From: Halorussus caseinilyticus
GTDB lineage: Archaea; Halobacteriota; Halobacteria; Halobacteriales; Haladaptataceae
Assembly: GCF_029338395.1 (NCBI RefSeq)
Contig: NZ_CP119809.1
Span: 1-64,000, forward strand
Length of the DNA stretch: 64,000 bases
Direction of reading: 5' to 3'
Below, piece after piece: positions 36,172-47,310 of the stretch. Under the pieces are notes generated by a model. That model was not told the origin of the DNA. It saw only the letters and a list, made by a program, of their open reading frames with translations, and ran no database searches. Positions within the stretch are counted from its first letter, which is position 1. Every line of letters begins with the position of its first letter. The position numbers and the translations under genes were made by a program.

Positions 36172-36960
36172 ATGGACGTGTTCGCTGTGCCGGGACTGCC
36201 CGAGGTCCGGGAGGGCGACGACCTCGCGGCCCTCGTCGATTCGCGGGCCGACCTCCGGGACGACGACGTACTGCTGGTCGCCAGCACAATCGTCTCGAAG
36301 GCCGAGGGTCGGCGCGCCGACCTCGACGACTTCCCGGCCGGACCCAGAGCGAGAGAGATTGCCGAGCGACTCGAAGGGATTTCCGGCGAGGAGAAAGACC
36401 CCCGATTCGCGCAGGCCGTCTTGGAGGAGAGTACCGAGATTATCATGGAAGCGCCGTTCCTTCTCACCGCCACCAAGTTCGGGCACGTCGGCGTCAACGC
36501 GGGCATCGACCGCTCGAACGTCGGTTCCGGTAGGGACGGCGCGGACGGCGAAGGTGGCGACCTCCTGCTTCTGCCCGACCGACCGACCGAGAGCGCCGAC
36601 CGGATTCGCCGGAACCTCGAATCCGACCCCGCCGTAATCGTGACCGACACCTCCGGCCGACCGTTCCGCCACGGCCAGCGCGGAGTCGCCATCGGATGGT
36701 CGGGCGTCCCGGCGAGTCGGGACTGGCGCGGCGAGACCGACCGCGACGGCCACGAACTCGAAGTCACGGTCGAGGCCGTCGTGGACGAACTCGCGGCCGC
36801 GGCGAACCTCGTCACCGGCGAGGGCGACGACGGCCTGCCGGTGGCCGTCGTCCGCGACTGGGAGTTCGGCGACCACGAGGGAAGCGACAACCTGTATCGG
36901 GACGTGGACGGCGACTTCGTGCGCCAAGCCCTCAGGGGGTGGGAGTTTGCGCGGGATTGA
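36172..36960 (+). CDS. cofE: Coenzyme F420-0:L-glutamate ligase
   Basis: 262 residues from ATG 36172. CofE adds glutamates to F420-0 using GTP. Seen: the N-terminal FAVPGLPEVREGDDLAALV, DDDVLLVASTIVSKAEGR, the substrate region FGHVGVNAGIDRSNV and VIVTDTSGRPFRHGQRGVAI, which is the family signature around the metal site. Length is normal for archaeal CofE. The 3' end overlaps the mer gene by 14 bases, coupling cofactor finishing with an F420 enzyme. Confidence 0.92.
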   Translation: MDVFAVPGLPEVREGDDLAALVDSRADLRDDDVLLVASTIVSKAEGRRADLDDFPAGPRAREIAERLEGISGEEKDPRFAQAVLEESTEIIMEAPFLLTATKFGHVGVNAGIDRSNVGSGRDGADGEGGDLLLLPDRPTESADRIRRNLESDPAVIVTDTSGRPFRHGQRGVAIGWSGVPASRDWRGETDRDGHELEVTVEAVVDELAAAANLVTGEGDDGLPVAVVRDWEFGDHEGSDNLYRDVDGDFVRQALRGWEFARD

Positions 36961-37951
36961 ACTCACGCCCGAGCATCCGATTTCGGACCTCGTGGAAATC
37001 GGCGAGACGGCGCAAGCGGAGGGCTTCGACGCCCTCTTTGCGAGTTGCCACTACAACAACCGCGACCCGTTCGTCGTCCTCGACCGAGTTGCGGCCGCGA
37101 CCGACGACCTACTGGTCGGGCCGGGCGTCGCCAACCCCTACGAGACCCATCCGGTGTCGCTCGCCTCGCGCGTGGCGACGCTGGACGAGACCAGCGACGG
37201 CCGGGCGGTGTGCGGACTCGGCGCGGGCGACCGCTCGACGCTCACGAATCTGGGATTCGACCGCGAGAAACCCCTCCGGCGCGTGCTGGAGGCCATGAAG
37301 GTCTCCCAGAAGCTCTGGTCCGGCGAGCGCGTGGACCACGAAGGAACGTTCCAAGCCACCGACGCCGCGCTGAACTACGCCGACGCCATCGGCGGGGGCG
37401 ACGGCGCGAACGACATCCCGGTCTACGTCGGCGCGCAGGGACCCCACATGATTCGGATGGCCGCCAAGCACGCCGACGGCGTGCTTGTCAACGCCTCCCA
37501 CCCAGACGACTTCGCGTGGGCCGACCAACAGGTCGAGAAGGGTCTCGCCGAGCGACCGGACGAGCGCGGGGACTTCGACTTCGCGGCCTACGCCAGCGTC
37601 AGCGTGGCCGAGGACGCCGACGCCGCGCGGGAGGCCGCCAGACCCCCGGTGGCGTTCATCGCGGGCGGGGCCGCGCCGCCGGTCCTCGACAGGCACGGCA
37701 TCGACCACGAGCGCGCGGCCGAAATCGGCAAGGCTATCGAGTCGGGCGACTTCTCGACTGCGTTCGAGGCGGTTACACCGGCGATGATAGACGCCTTCTG
37801 CATCGCTGGCACGCCGGCGACCGCCGCGGAGAAGATTGCGGGCGTGTTGGAGTACGCCGATAGCTTCGTCGCCGGGTCGCCGCTCGGCCCGGACCCCAAG
37901 GAGGCGGTTAGCCTCGTTGCTGAGGCCTGCGACCTGCCGACTCGGGAGTGA
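36947..37951 (+). CDS. mer: F420-dependent methylenetetrahydromethanopterin reductase-like (Mer, luciferase-like fold)
   Basis: 334 residues. The first in-frame start is TTG 36947 (coding LRGIELTPEHPISDLVEIGE), inside cofE; there is no better start. Luciferase-like monooxygenase fold with GPGVANPYETHPVSLASRVA, GRAVCGLGAGDRSTLTNLGF and IPVYVGAQGPHMIRMAAKHA, matching the Mer branch. In haloarchaea Mer would interconvert methylene- and methyl-tetrahydropterin or folate (C1 metabolism). Carrier identity is inferred. Confidence 0.87.
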   Translation: MRGIELTPEHPISDLVEIGETAQAEGFDALFASCHYNNRDPFVVLDRVAAATDDLLVGPGVANPYETHPVSLASRVATLDETSDGRAVCGLGAGDRSTLTNLGFDREKPLRRVLEAMKVSQKLWSGERVDHEGTFQATDAALNYADAIGGGDGANDIPVYVGAQGPHMIRMAAKHADGVLVNASHPDDFAWADQQVEKGLAERPDERGDFDFAAYASVSVAEDADAAREAARPPVAFIAGGAAPPVLDRHGIDHERAAEIGKAIESGDFSTAFEAVTPAMIDAFCIAGTPATAAEKIAGVLEYADSFVAGSPLGPDPKEAVSLVAEACDLPTRE

Positions 37952-38114
37952 TGAGGTCGATGGCCGCGCCCGCGGTCAGGTACGCCAGCACCAGCGACGA
38001 CCCGGTTATCAGCACGAACCCCGTCGCCAACAGCAGTATCGAAGTCGGGAACGCGGTGGCGGCGTCGGCGAAGTAGCCTATCATGTCCACGATGTTCTGG
38101 ATGATGCCTGCCAT
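37908..38114 (-). CDS. Small membrane protein, unknown
   Basis: 68 residues with one long or two short hydrophobic helices (SILLLATGFVLITGSSLVLA, YLTAGAAIDLI). The gene is antisense to the last 44 bases of mer and convergent with it. The short open frame, membrane helix and a good ATG at 38114 favour a real gene, but no family is recognised. Confidence 0.6.
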   Translation of the reverse strand: MAGIIQNIVDMIGYFADAATAFPTSILLLATGFVLITGSSLVLAYLTAGAAIDLITPESAGRRPQQRG

Positions 38115-38347
38115 GCGTAGACGTGTGTAGTGGGGATACTTGTTTGCTCCGTATGCATCCGCGGCGTCGTCTCCTGCCTACCGCGTTCCCGTCGTCTCGG
38201 CAGTCGTCTCGTTGCGAAGCTCCGCAAGCAAATTTTTTATTGCTTTAAGACTTCTATCTCTGTCTCTAACATATCTATATATTCCTCAAATTCCGAACTC
38301 CCCGCGTCTCCGCTACTCTTACGACGGGGGCCTGCGTAGTCCGGCGC

Positions 38348-38584
38348 GTGCCCGAGGACGTACCCCTCGACGCCTTCGATTCGACCGAGAGCGGCGACGA
38401 CGCCGAGGAGGTTTCCGACGCCGAGACGCCGGACCCCGAGGAGTTCGACCCCGCCGTCTCTACCTACGACTGGTCGCCCGCGGGCGGCGAGTGCGCCGCC
38501 TGCGGCGAGGTGGTCGAACGACGCTGGCGGTCGGGCGGCGAGCGAGACGGGTCGCTCGTCTGTCCCGACTGCAAAGAGTGGTGA
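38348..38584 (+). CDS. DUF7573-type zinc-ribbon protein
   Basis: 78 residues from a GTG start. An acidic disordered N-terminus (DAFDSTESGDDAEEVSDAET) precedes a small zinc ribbon: CAACGEVVERRWRSGG, then VCPDCKEW at the very C-terminus, two CxxC pairs. Matches short Halobacteria proteins with the same C-terminal CPDCKEW-type ending. Likely binds zinc; function unknown. Confidence 0.78.
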   Translation: MPEDVPLDAFDSTESGDDAEEVSDAETPDPEEFDPAVSTYDWSPAGGECAACGEVVERRWRSGGERDGSLVCPDCKEW

Positions 38585-38673
38585 GACGCGGATGGAGTGA
38601 GGGCGAGGCCTCCGACGGGTTTCAACGAAGGCGACGGCGAGACTTCCGACGACTTCCCACGAACGCGACGGCG

Positions 38674-38914
38674 AGAAACTAGCTTCAGGCTTGAACCAAT
38701 CATACCGCAACCGCACAGCACCGCCACCGCACCGCGCCCCCGTTCCTCCCCGCCGCGTTCGCGCGGTTCCGCGCGAACGCGGCGCGTCCCGTGGACTGTG
38801 ACGACTCTCGAAACGACGGATGTGACGACTCTCGAAACGACGGATGTGACGACTCTCGGAACGCGGTTGTGACGACTCTCGGAACGCGGTTGTGACGACT
38901 CTCGGAACGGCGGT
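38674..38914. repeat. Dispersed-repeat copy, perfect hairpin and 23/24-bp tandem repeat (5 units)
   Basis: 38674-38730: AACTAGCTTCAGGCTTGAAC, CAATCATACCGCAACCGCAC, the clearest reverse copy of the dispersed repeat. 38751-38765 (CGCCGCGTTCGCGCG) pairs with 38770-38784. 38797-38914: five head-to-tail units of TGTGACGACTCTCGAAACGA + CGGA, the last three with a changed end (GGAACGCGGT). No gene in this 350-base gap. Confidence 0.85.
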
Positions 38915-38934
38915 CGGTGAGTCGCGCTCCGCCG

Positions 38935-39534
38935 TCAGTCGGCGAGGAGGCGAGCGTCGATGTACTCGCGGATTTCTGCCCGTGTCCGTTCGACGGCCAC
39001 TTGGTTGCCGGTCGTATTGCGGACCATCGCGCCGCTGACCAGCGTTAGCAGGAACGAAGCGGTCTGTTCGGGGTCAACGTCCCGAAAAGTCCCTTCCTCG
39101 ATTCCCTCCGCGATGATGTCCACGATGTGGTCGTGGAAGAACCGGTCGCTCCCGAGGAAGTGGTCCCGGAAGTCGTCGTCGTTGACCGCCTGCGCACGCA
39201 GTTCCACGAGGATGCCGACGAACTCCTCGTCCGCCTCGGGTTTCGTGGCGGCCACCGCGTCGAGGAGCGTACGGAGTCGCTCGTCGGCGGTGTCGTCGCG
39301 GAACGGCACGTTGTCCTCGAAGTGGTCGAGCGCGAATTCGAGGAAATCGACCAACAGGTCGTCTTTCCCGTCGTGGTGGTGATAGAGCAGGGACTTGCTC
39401 TTGTCGAACTCGTCGGCGATGCGCTGAATCGTCAAGTCGGCGTACCCGTAGTCGGTCAGCGCCCGGTACGTCGCTTCCATGATGGCCGTACGGGTGTCGT
39501 CGGCCGATTCTTCGAAGAGGGCCTCGGGCGGCAT
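38935..39534 (-). CDS. TetR/AcrR-family transcriptional regulator
   Basis: 199 residues. The N-terminal HTH fits TetR: TRTAIMEATYRALTDYGYAD, LTIQRIADEFDKSKSLLYHH; the rest is the ligand-binding helical domain (residues 60-199). No transporter gene sits next to it, so a local target other than itself is unclear. A palindrome at its own promoter suggests autorepression. Confidence 0.92.
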   Translation of the reverse strand: MPPEALFEESADDTRTAIMEATYRALTDYGYADLTIQRIADEFDKSKSLLYHHHDGKDDLLVDFLEFALDHFEDNVPFRDDTADERLRTLLDAVAATKPEADEEFVGILVELRAQAVNDDDFRDHFLGSDRFFHDHIVDIIAEGIEEGTFRDVDPEQTASFLLTLVSGAMVRNTTGNQVAVERTRAEIREYIDARLLAD

Positions 39535-39538
39535 GTAG

Positions 39539-39575
39539 CGTACTATCTACGTACGACCGACCGACGTATTAAATC
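39539..39575 (-). promoter_or_regulatory. TetR promoter and candidate autoregulatory operator
   Basis: CGTAC-TATCTAC-GTACG (39539-39555) is a perfect 5-bp inverted repeat with a 7-base centre, directly before the TetR start (39534). GATTTAATACG at 39565-39575 on the coding strand is a TATA-like element; transcription would start within the palindrome, so bound repressor would block it. Confidence 0.5.
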
Positions 39576-39796
39576 TCCGTCTCCAGCAGAGGACGACCCG
39601 TTTCGGAACTGTCTTGCCCGCGGAGAGACCCGACAATTTCCGTGACGGCGGCGCGGTCGGCCACCACAGCGACGAGTTTTCGCCGGGACAAAAGTTTCAA
39701 AGGTGGACGCGAAAGGTTGGGACAGTAAAGCACGCTCCGGCGACCGGCGAATCGGTCGCCGACTTTCTCGCCCTCTGCGTGCAGACAGCACCACTC

Positions 39797-40774
39797 ATGA
39801 CGGAAGCCAATCCCCCAAAGCGCCGAACCGACCCGTCACCCGACCCCCTGCCGGTAGACGAAGCGGCGAGCGTCGCCGAGCGGGTGATAGAGAACGTCGA
39901 GCGAGTCATCGTGGGCCACCACGACGTGACCGAACACATCGTGACCGCTATCCTCGCGCGGGGCCACCTCCTGTTGGACGACGTGCCCGGCGTCGGCAAG
40001 ACGATGCTCGCCCGGTCGCTGGCCCGGTCCATCGACTGTGACTTCTCGCGGGTCCAGTTCACGCCCGACCTGATGCCGACCGACGTGACCGGCGTGAACG
40101 TCTTCGACGAGCGGACCCGCGAGTTCGACTTCCGGCCCGGTCCCGTCTTCGGCAACGTCGTCCTCGCCGACGAAATCAACCGCGCTCCGCCCAAAACCCA
40201 GTCGGCCCTGCTCGAAGCGATGGAGGAGGCCCAAGTCACCGTGGACGGCGAGACCTACGAACTCGACCAGCCCTTCACCGTCATCGCCACGCAGAACGAC
40301 GTGGAGGCCGACCGGACCTACGAACTCCCAATCGCCGAGGTGGACCGCTTCGCCAAGCGCCTCACCCTCGGCTACCCCTCGCCCGACGACGAGTCGGAAG
40401 TCCTCCGGCGAGTCACGGGCGGCCACCCCATCGAGGGACTCGAACCGGTCGCCACGGCCGAAGACGTGCTGGCCGCCCGCGAGACGGTGGCCGACGTGAG
40501 CGCCGAGGAACCCGTCCGGGCGTACGTCACCCGACTCGCCAACTACACCCGCGACCACGCCGACCTCGGGGTGAGTCCGCGGGGGTCCATCGCGCTCCTC
40601 CGGTCGGCGCAGGCCCGTGCCGTCCTCGAAGGCCGGGACTACGTGATTCCCGACGACGTGCAGACCGAGGCCGAGGGCGTCCTCGCCCACCGGGTCCGGA
40701 CCGGCGCGGAGTCGGGCGGCAAGTCGGGCCGCGAGTTGATAACCGACGCGCTCGACTCGGTTCCGGTGGAGTGA
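39797..40774 (+). CDS. MoxR-family AAA+ ATPase
   Basis: 325 residues from ATG 39797. Walker A GVGKTMLARSLARSIDCDFS, Walker B VVLADEINRAPPKTQSALLE, sensor FTVIATQNDVEADRTYELP: the MoxR subgroup. MoxR ATPases act as chaperones in maturing protein complexes, usually with DUF58 partners, as here. First gene of a three-gene operon (stop TGA overlaps the next ATG). Target unknown; the operon product is probably an envelope protein system. Confidence 0.93.
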   Translation: MTEANPPKRRTDPSPDPLPVDEAASVAERVIENVERVIVGHHDVTEHIVTAILARGHLLLDDVPGVGKTMLARSLARSIDCDFSRVQFTPDLMPTDVTGVNVFDERTREFDFRPGPVFGNVVLADEINRAPPKTQSALLEAMEEAQVTVDGETYELDQPFTVIATQNDVEADRTYELPIAEVDRFAKRLTLGYPSPDDESEVLRRVTGGHPIEGLEPVATAEDVLAARETVADVSAEEPVRAYVTRLANYTRDHADLGVSPRGSIALLRSAQARAVLEGRDYVIPDDVQTEAEGVLAHRVRTGAESGGKSGRELITDALDSVPVE

Positions 40775-41846
40775 TGCTGACGAGACGCGGATGGGCGCTC
40801 GCGGCCGTCGCGGTCGGGTCGTTCCTGATGGCCGCGTGGTTCAGCGCCCGCTCGTTGAACGCGGTCGTCGGCCCGGCGCTGGTCGCCCTCGTCGCCGGGT
40901 GGGTGCAGGTCCGTCGGACCGGCCAGCCAGAACTCCGGACCCGGACGCCCGAGTACGGATTCGCTGGCGAGGCCGAGACCGTCTCGCTGGACTTCGAGGC
41001 TTCGACGCCGCTAGCCGCGACGGTCCGACTCGAAACCGGCGAGGGACTCGAAGTCGCCGCCCCCGAGTTAGAGACCACCGTCGCCGACGGCACCGTGACC
41101 TTCGACGTGACGCTCCGAGACCGGGGCTTCCAGTCGGTCGGCCCGGTCGAAGTCGTCGCCGAGGACGTACTCGGCGTCTGGCAGGAGACCTACACCTACC
41201 CCGTCTCGAACGAAATCGTCGTCTTCCCCGAGATTCACCGGTTGAACGACGCCAGCGACCTCGCGGCACTCCACAAGGAGTTCGGTCTCGGCGGCCGCGA
41301 GCGGTTCGACCAACTCCGGGAGTACGAGCGCGGCGACCCGCTCAGAGACGTTCACTGGAAGTCCAGCGCCAAGCGCCCGAACGATGACCTCGTGGTGATG
41401 GAGTTCGAGGCCAACGAGGAACGCGAACGGGTCGAACTCCTCGCGGAGGCCGACGGCGGTCGGATGGACGAGGTGGCCGAGGCCGCCGCCAGCGTCCTGA
41501 CGTACCTGCTCGACGCCGGACTCGCGGTCGGCCTGACCGTCCCCGGCGGCCGGGTCGAACCCGGCGCGGGACCCGACCACCGGACCGAACTGCTGACTCT
41601 GCTGGCCGGGACCCACCCCGGCACGGTGGGCGACCGACGCCGGGAGGGGTCCGACGTACTCGTGGCGGGCCGGGCCGACGAGGAGGAGGTTCGCGTCACC
41701 GTCGGCGAGCGGACCGTCACCTTCGGGCAGTTGTCCGGGTCGGCCGTCGAGCAGTCCGGCGGGCCGACTGCGAACGACGCCGACGGCCGAACCGCGTTCG
41801 CCGACGGCGGTCCCCCGCGGGACGACCGACTCGCGGGAGGTGAGCG

Positions 41847-41850
<4 letters not shown>
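40774..41850 (+). CDS. DUF58 (vWA-like) membrane protein
   Basis: 358 residues from ATG 40774, overlapping the moxR stop by one base (GTG 40771 is an alternative). Two N-terminal membrane helices (WALAAVAVGSFLMAAWFSAR; SLNAVVGPALVALVAGWV) precede a domain with REYERGDPLRDVHWKSSAKR, the DUF58 signature that precedes a degenerate metal-ion-dependent adhesion-type site. Ends with a low-complexity tail. Partner of MoxR and the transglutaminase downstream. Confidence 0.9.
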
Positions 41851-44583
<2,733 letters not shown>

Positions 44584-44779
44584 CCTCACGTCGGTTTTGC
44601 GCTGTCGTAGCGGGTCAACGAGTGCCCACTGCCGTTCCACTTCTGTTCCGAGACCGCGAGCGGACGGTCGAGAATGTTCTGCATTTGCTAAAGCAAGAAA
44701 TATATTTCTTTAACACGATGAAAAATTACTTCGAGAACGATAGAGCTGTCCCGCGACTCGCCGGTCGAAAGCGCGCCGG

Positions 44780-45160
44780 TCAGAAGGGCGCGTCGGGACC
44801 CTCGGTGACTTCCTCGTCGGCGTCGTCGCCGTCAGCGTCGTCCGTCCGTTCCAGTTCGGACTCCCACTTCGAGAGTCCGCCCGCCATGCTCTCGACGCGG
44901 GCGTCGTCGGGCACGCCCTCGTAGGAGGCGACGAGTCGCGCGGCCTGCACGCTGGCTTTCCCGTGCGGGCAGACGGTGACGACGCGCTCCGCGCCGTCGA
45001 GTCGTTCTATTTCGTCGGCGAGCGCGTGGAACGGGATGTTCTCGCTGCCGGGGATGTGTCCCCGGTCGAACTCTGCCTTCGACCGGATGTCCACGACGCG
45101 GACCGCTTCGCCCGCGTCGAGGAGTTTTTCGACCTCCTCGGGGGAGATTTCGGCGTCCAT
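44780..45160 (-). CDS. Rhodanese-like sulfurtransferase
   Basis: 126 residues, a single rhodanese domain: ISPEEVEKLLDAGEAVRVVD, IRSKAEFDRGHIPGSENIPF and the active-site loop VTVCPHGKASVQAARLV with the catalytic Cys. Ends with an acidic tail (DDADGDDADEEVTEG). Would transfer sulfur from thiosulfate or a persulfide; the physiological partner is unknown. Confidence 0.93.
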   Translation of the reverse strand: MDAEISPEEVEKLLDAGEAVRVVDIRSKAEFDRGHIPGSENIPFHALADEIERLDGAERVVTVCPHGKASVQAARLVASYEGVPDDARVESMAGGLSKWESELERTDDADGDDADEEVTEGPDAPF

Positions 45161-45501
45161 CGACTCGTGGTTGGTCGCCGGGCCGAATAAGCCCCACGCT
45201 CGGTACGGGACCGAGTTACGACGGCGACTGCCGGAATCGTCGGTGCAATCGTCACGGAAACTGCTCGCTTTGGCTCCGCACCGTTACCGCGGCCCCAGAA
45301 ACTGCGACCGAGAAGTCCCCGAAAGGGACCGCCTGAACCGGCGGATGGACAGTCGAGCGTTCGGTGGCGACCTCTTATCTTCCGCGGTCCGACGCCGCGA
45401 AAACTCGCAGTTAAGCCTTCGTTACTTTCGCCGCGTCGTCCCGCGAAACTGTCGTGCAGTTGACCAAAAACCGCAAGTAATCCCGGCACGTGAGTCCGAG
45501 T
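45161..45501. other. Intergenic, no gene seen
   Basis: 341 bases between two divergent genes. A segment near 45255-45330 (CGCACCGTTACCGCGGCCCC, AGAAACTGCGACCGAGAAG) faintly resembles the dispersed repeat. No clear TATA element or open frame of gene-like composition. Confidence 0.4.
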
Positions 45502-45801
45502 ATGTGGGGCACCCGGAGCAACCGGGGAAGCAACTCGGTCGATTGCATCGCCTGCGGCGAGACCGTTCGCCGGTCCGACGCCCGCGAGTACGACAAGGAG
45601 GGCGACCGCTGGGACCGGAAGGGCAAGCAGTTCGAGTTCCTCTGTAAGGAGTGTCACACCGGTCTCTGTCACCAACCGCGGGACGAACTCGAAGAACTGC
45701 TGGTAGACATCGACGCCGGGGGACTCACCGAAATCGAGTTTCTGACTCGGTACTGTCAGGCCGTCGAGGACCGCTACGGACCCCTCGACCACGAACGGTA
45801 A
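45502..45801 (+). CDS. DUF7562-type zinc-binding protein
   Basis: 99 residues from ATG 45502 (MWGTRSNRGSNSVDCIACGE). Two cysteine pairs (CIACGETVRRSDAREYDKEG and FLCKECHTGLCHQPRDELEE) suggest a zinc finger or ribbon, with a helical tail. A short Halobacteria-only family; I recognise the pattern but not a function. Precedes the RNB nuclease by about 106 bases. Confidence 0.72.
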   Translation: MWGTRSNRGSNSVDCIACGETVRRSDAREYDKEGDRWDRKGKQFEFLCKECHTGLCHQPRDELEELLVDIDAGGLTEIEFLTRYCQAVEDRYGPLDHER

Positions 45802-45876
45802 GCCGGGGATACATCCCGGAGCGACGTGCGACGGGCCGACGACGAGTCACAAACGGCGTCCGTATTCCTCCGACAC

Positions 45877-45901
45877 GACTAACTACTCGACTCCGTTAGT
45901 C
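45877..45901. promoter_or_regulatory. Short inverted repeat before the RNB nuclease gene
   Basis: GACTAAC (45877-45883) pairs with GTTAGTC (45895-45901), 6 bases before the ATG at 45908. It could be a regulator site or an mRNA leader hairpin; the match is perfect but short. Confidence 0.35.
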
Positions 45902-45907
45902 AACAGT

Positions 45908-47218
45908 ATGACGAACGACGCGCAGGCCGAGGCTGGCACTCCCGAAGGGCAAGGTCCGGTCGAGATTTCGCCGGAACTGGCCGACAAACTCGAAGACAAG
46001 CGCGAGGAACTCTTCGAGAAGTTCGAGATTCGAGACGAGTTTCCCCAAGCGGTGCTGACCGAGGCCGAGAAGCGCACCGAAGACATTCAGTCCGAGATTA
46101 GCGAAGAGGTAGAAGAGCGCCGCGACCTCCGCGATATGACGACGTGGACGACCGACCCCATCGACGCTCAGGACTTCGACGACGCCCTCTCGGTCGAGGA
46201 ACGAGACGACGAGTACGTCCTCTGGGTCCACATCGCCGACGTGACTCACTACGTCAACCCCGAGACCAACATGTGGGACGAGGCGGTCGAACGGGCCAAC
46301 ACCGTCTACCTGCCCGCTTACACCATCCACATGCTCCCGCCGGTGCTGGCAGAGACCGTCTGTTCGCTGGTTCCCAACGAGGACCGCCTCGCCCACACCG
46401 TCGAGATGCACCTCGACAAGGAGAACCTGAGTTTCGAGACCATCGAAATCTACAAGTCGGTCATCGAGAGCGACGCCCGCCTGACCTACACCGAGGCCGA
46501 GCGACTGTTAGACGACCCCGAGTCCGCCGACGACCACCTCGAAGACCCGGAAGTGGACCTCGCGGAGAAGACCGAACTCGTCTGGACGCTCGCCGACCGG
46601 ATGCACGAACAGCGAAAGGAGGACGGCAGTCTCGTCCTCAACCCTCGGCGGGACCGCGCCCACACCATCATCGAGGAGTGCATGCTGAAGGCGAACAAGG
46701 CCGTCACGCACAAACTCATGTGGGACCGCGGCGTCGAGGCGATGTATCGGGTCCACCCGCAACCGAGTCCCGACGAGTGGGGCGAGGCCCTCCGAGAGAT
46801 TCAGGACCTCGATGGCGTCTCGATTCCGGGGTCGAAGTGGGACGACCCCCGGATGGCCGTCAACGCCACCCTCGAAGAGGCACCCGAGCGCCAACTCGAC
46901 AAGATTCAGTGGGCCGTGATGAAGGTGATGCCGCGCGCGAAGTACATGAACGACCCGTTCGGTGGCCACCACGCGCTCAACTTCGAAATCTACGGCCACT
47001 TCACCAGTCCCATCCGGCGACTCAGTGACCTCATCAACCACTGGATTGTCTACAGCAACGACGTGCCCGAGGACCTCGTGGCGCTCTGTGACCGCGCCAG
47101 CGACAAGCAGGCCGATGCCGAGACCTGCGAACGCGAGTACAAGCAGTTCCTCGAAGAGGTGGGTCTCGACGCCGCGGCGGTCAACAACCGTGGTCTCGAA
47201 GTCACCGACGAGTCCTGA
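45908..47218 (+). CDS. RNB-domain exoribonuclease (RNase R/VacB-like)
   Basis: 436 residues. Catalytic RNB core with DPIDAQDFDDALSVEERDDE (metal-binding Asp residues), VLWVHIADVTHYVNPETNMW, MLPPVLAETVCSLVPNEDR and FTSPIRRLSDLINHWIVYSN. The N-terminal cold-shock domains and C-terminal S1 domain of bacterial RNase R are absent, as in other haloarchaeal members. It degrades RNA 3' to 5' in the cytoplasm, with substrate delivery likely different from bacteria. Confidence 0.92.
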   Translation: MTNDAQAEAGTPEGQGPVEISPELADKLEDKREELFEKFEIRDEFPQAVLTEAEKRTEDIQSEISEEVEERRDLRDMTTWTTDPIDAQDFDDALSVEERDDEYVLWVHIADVTHYVNPETNMWDEAVERANTVYLPAYTIHMLPPVLAETVCSLVPNEDRLAHTVEMHLDKENLSFETIEIYKSVIESDARLTYTEAERLLDDPESADDHLEDPEVDLAEKTELVWTLADRMHEQRKEDGSLVLNPRRDRAHTIIEECMLKANKAVTHKLMWDRGVEAMYRVHPQPSPDEWGEALREIQDLDGVSIPGSKWDDPRMAVNATLEEAPERQLDKIQWAVMKVMPRAKYMNDPFGGHHALNFEIYGHFTSPIRRLSDLINHWIVYSNDVPEDLVALCDRASDKQADAETCEREYKQFLEEVGLDAAAVNNRGLEVTDES

Positions 47219-47276
47219 CCACCGATTCGAAGGTCTTCCGACTATTTTCCCAATCAAATCCGCAGATATTACTCGG

Positions 47277-47288
47277 AAAATTTATATC
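47277..47288 (+). promoter_or_regulatory. TATA box of the hybrid kinase gene
   Basis: AAAATTTATATC, with TTTATAT at 47281-47287, centred 27 bases before ATG 47311: the standard distance for a leaderless haloarchaeal transcript. Confidence 0.6.
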
Positions 47289-47310
47289 CGTGTGCTAGCC
47301 TTTACCCATC

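Noticed and set aside
38797-38914. CRISPR array
   Set aside because: Units are head-to-tail without spacers, only 23/24 bp, and no cas gene is present.
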